A stretch of 6,753 nucleotides of DNA, from contig JBEKLA010000222.1 of NCBI GenBank assembly GCA_050010455.1, positions 1 to 6,753 of the forward strand, written 5' to 3'. Below are positions 4,916 to 6,753 of this stretch, in pieces; the stretch's first letter is position 1, and each line of letters begins with the position of its first letter. The translations under genes were made by a program, and so were the position numbers. The stretch is from DATJOQ01 sp050010455. GTDB taxonomy: Bacteria > Desulfobacterota > Binatia > Binatales > Binataceae. The notes below the pieces were generated by a model. It saw only the letters and a program-made list of their open reading frames with translations, made no database searches and was not told the DNA's origin.

Positions 4916-6753
4916 CTAGTTTGGCGGGAGGGCGGAGGGAGGTCCGACCGCTATACTGGTGGGATAATCGAGGCCAGTAAGCGGACCGCTAATCGTGACG
5001 ATTGGCGCAACGTCACCATTAGAGTTCGGAGGATAAACCAAAACGCTCGGACTGGCAGAAGCGTAGCGGCGGCGGTCGGGCCTGGAGACGTTCAGCACAT
5101 AAATATATCCCGCCGAATCGACCGCGATTCCGCGAGGGTCGTCTATACCTGTTTTAGGGCCGGTGATGATGGCCGCGGGCTCGGCGTCGCCGTTGCTGCC
5201 TGCCGGATAGATAACAACAGCGCCAACTCCCCGAAGGACACTTTTGCCTCCGGTGACATAGATCCTGCCGCTTGAATCCACTGCGATTCCAGCCGGGTTA
5301 TAGACGCCGCGATAATATCCATTGATTACGGCCATCGGCGCCACGTTGCCGTTGCTGCCCGCTCGATAGACCAAGAGATCTCCCTGGTACTCCATAACGT
5401 AGCTGTTTCCCGCTGAATCCACAGCGGTTCCGCGGGAGTCGTCTCTAAATCTGGTTTTATCGCCCGTGATAACCGCACTCGGTTGCACTTCAGGATTGTT
5501 ACGGACCGAATAGATCCCGACGCTGTCCGTGACCCGCTGGTCTCCCCTGTTCGCGACGTGCAACTGTTCGTTAGGATCAATCGCGATTCCTTCTGGCCAG
5601 TGAAGCCTGCTCTCCTCGCCCCTGATGGTGAACTTCGGTGCGACGTTGCCGTAATGGCCTGCGGCGAATACAGCCACTTTTCCGGAGTCGTCAGGGTCTT
5701 CAACAATCGCCACGAAAATGTTGCCCTTCGAATCCACGGCTAAGCCGCTCACGTCGTGAAGGCCTGTCCTGGCACTGGTGTATATCTGCCTGATGGCTTT
5801 TCCTTCCTCTTTGCCCAGTGCGGAAAACACCGCGACCATTTCAACGTTCGCAACGTATATTTTTCCCTTGGCGTCGACTGCGACGCCCAGGCCGCCGTCA
5901 ACAGCGAAGAGGGCAACTGGCTTTACATTCCCATCGCTGTTGGCGCGATAAACAGTAACTTGCGGCCTAACTTCTTCGCCACTATCGGACCGAGACCATT
6001 TGTACGCATTCGCGACATAAACGTTCCCGCTGGAATCCAACGCGATGCCGTCGGGGTGGAAGAGTTCGGTTTTATCACCCTGGTCTGGACCCACGATTGT
6101 CGCTAGCGGACGGACATTACCGTCGCTTCCCGGACTGTAGACCGTGACGCTATCGTTGGTGTTTCCGGCGTAGATTTTTCCGTTTGGATCAACGGCGATA
6201 CAGGGATCTTCCAAGCCCGTGCTCGGGCCGGCGATCCTGGCAATCGGCTTTACATCTCCGCTGCTGTGCGGCGCATAGACGGTGATGCTGCTTTCGTTCG
6301 TGCGCTCCCCGCCGCGATTTGCCACATAGATCTTTCCGCCGGCATCGATGGCGATACCGCTCGGATTATCAAGTTCCGTATTGGGGCCTTTTATCGTAGC
6401 AACCGGGCGCGCGTTGCCGTTGCTTCCAGGTGAGTACATCGTCACGCTGCCCGAACCCGTACCGTCGAAGAAGTTCGCCACGTAAATCTTTCCGCTCGAG
6501 TCCACCGCAACGCCAAACGGATTGTTCAGCCCCGTCTGCGGCCCGGAAATGGTTGCCGTCGGATCTGTATCGTCGTCGCTTCCGGCCGCATAGACGGTGA
6601 TCGAGCCGATGTTGTCCGCTCCGCCCGTGTAGTTAGCCCTGAACCGAAAATAATTCGGGTCGATTCGACGATTTGATCGAAGAAAAGAGGCCTCTGGCGC
6701 GTCTTTTGGAGTGCGCAGCAACGCAACTCGAAACGACACGAAAGGCCCCAAAG
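4916..6753 (-). CDS. NHL-like beta-propeller repeat protein, N terminus outside the window
   Basis: At least 611 codons, ending at TAG 4918-4916. The protein is almost entirely tandem repeats of about 52 residues, with consensus P-x-A-x-I-x-G-P-x-T-G-L-x-x-P-x-G-I-A-V-D-S-x-G-x-I-Y-V-A-N, then a variable loop, S-V-T-V-Y-x-P-G-S-N-G-N-V. This matches NHL/SBBP-type beta-propeller blades. NHL propellers usually bind proteins, nucleic acids or ligands and some are enzymes; the function here cannot be read. The repeat Asp falls at residues 84, 136, 188, 239, 293, 340, 392, 445, 492 and 545, counted from codon 6751-6749. The final unit stops at IAVGPP (600-605), as if the last blade is closed by the N terminus. 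No in-frame ATG occurs before residue 105 and I see no signal peptide or membrane segment. The start therefore most likely lies upstream of the window and export cannot be judged. No conserved operon link with the aminotransferase is evident (149-nt gap). Confidence 0.85.
   Translation of the reverse strand, partial: LGPFVSFRVALLRTPKDAPEASFLRSNRRIDPNYFRFRANYTGGADNIGSITVYAAGSDDDTDPTATISGPQTGLNNPFGVAVDSSGKIYVANFFDGTGSGSVTMYSPGSNGNARPVATIKGPNTELDNPSGIAIDAGGKIYVANRGGERTNESSITVYAPHSSGDVKPIARIAGPSTGLEDPCIAVDPNGKIYAGNTNDSVTVYSPGSDGNVRPLATIVGPDQGDKTELFHPDGIALDSSGNVYVANAYKWSRSDSGEEVRPQVTVYRANSDGNVKPVALFAVDGGLGVAVDAKGKIYVANVEMVAVFSALGKEEGKAIRQIYTSARTGLHDVSGLAVDSKGNIFVAIVEDPDDSGKVAVFAAGHYGNVAPKFTIRGEESRLHWPEGIAIDPNEQLHVANRGDQRVTDSVGIYSVRNNPEVQPSAVITGDKTRFRDDSRGTAVDSAGNSYVMEYQGDLLVYRAGSNGNVAPMAVINGYYRGVYNPAGIAVDSSGRIYVTGGKSVLRGVGAVVIYPAGSNGDAEPAAIITGPKTGIDDPRGIAVDSAGYIYVLNVSRPDRRRYASASPSVLVYPPNSNGDVAPIVTISGPLTGLDYPTSIAVGPPSALPPN
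4940..6690 (-). repeat. Tandem NHL-like repeat units, about 156 bp each, eleven clear plus one degenerate
   Basis: Counting the repeat Asp of the GIAVD strand gives spacings of 52, 52, 51, 54, 47, 52, 53, 47, 53 and 58 residues. A degenerate unit lies at the N-terminal end (Asp31, Asn40), and a last unit has Gly603 in place of Asp. The DNA is diverged between units but recurring words remain, for example a gttgccgttgct-like stretch near 5187, 5342 and 6413 on the plus strand, coding for the SNGNV turn. The array arose by internal duplication. The loop after the IYVAN strand is the main length-variable part. Confidence 0.8.

Noticed and set aside
4940..6690. CRISPR-like or satellite repeat array
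   Set aside because: The periodicity is about 156 bp, diverged at DNA level and in frame with a protein repeat; it is a coding repeat of beta-propeller blades.

Overview
All six genes are on the minus strand, so transcription runs from high to low coordinates. The window is GC-rich. It has the compact gene spacing and Shine-Dalgarno (SD) sites of a bacterial chromosome. There are no mobile elements, CRISPR arrays, or rRNA or tRNA genes that I can recognise. The gene set (B12-dependent acyl-CoA mutase, crotonase, peptide deformylase, NHL-repeat protein) would fit a soil or subsurface bacterium of a deltaproteobacterial, Binatota-like or acidobacterial kind. That placement is a guess from gene style, not a phylogenetic result.

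Layout in transcription order. (1) 6753-4916: the 3' part of a large gene for a beta-propeller protein made of about twelve NHL-like repeats of roughly 52 residues; its N terminus lies outside the window. (2) 4766-3681: a PLP-dependent class I/II aminotransferase of unknown substrate. (3) About 166 bp of non-coding DNA with a possible terminator and a possible promoter. (4) A tight cluster, 3514-1: a crotonase-family protein, the large (catalytic) subunit of a B12-dependent acyl-CoA mutase, its separate small B12-binding subunit, and a peptide deformylase that runs off the left edge. Gaps in the cluster are 19, 11 and 29 nt, each with a visible SD, so it is very probably one operon.

How they work together. 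The two mutase subunits should form one enzyme: the large protein supplies the acyl-CoA-binding TIM barrel and the small one holds the cobalamin through a DxHxxG histidine. This is the split arrangement, not the single-chain form. The crotonase probably acts on a neighbouring acyl-CoA. It lacks one of the two canonical hydratase glutamates, so it may be a decarboxylase, isomerase or hydrolase. The deformylase is a housekeeping N-terminal processing enzyme whose presence in this operon has no obvious metabolic reason.

Most worth a second look: the mutase keeps the methylmalonyl-CoA signature residues (equivalents of Tyr89, Arg207 and His244) but has lost several other active-site residues; it is co-transcribed with a crotonase lacking the Glu164 equivalent. 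Together they may form an acyl-CoA pathway not captured by the default 'methylmalonyl-CoA mutase plus enoyl-CoA hydratase' labels. I see no clear sign of a wholly new system.
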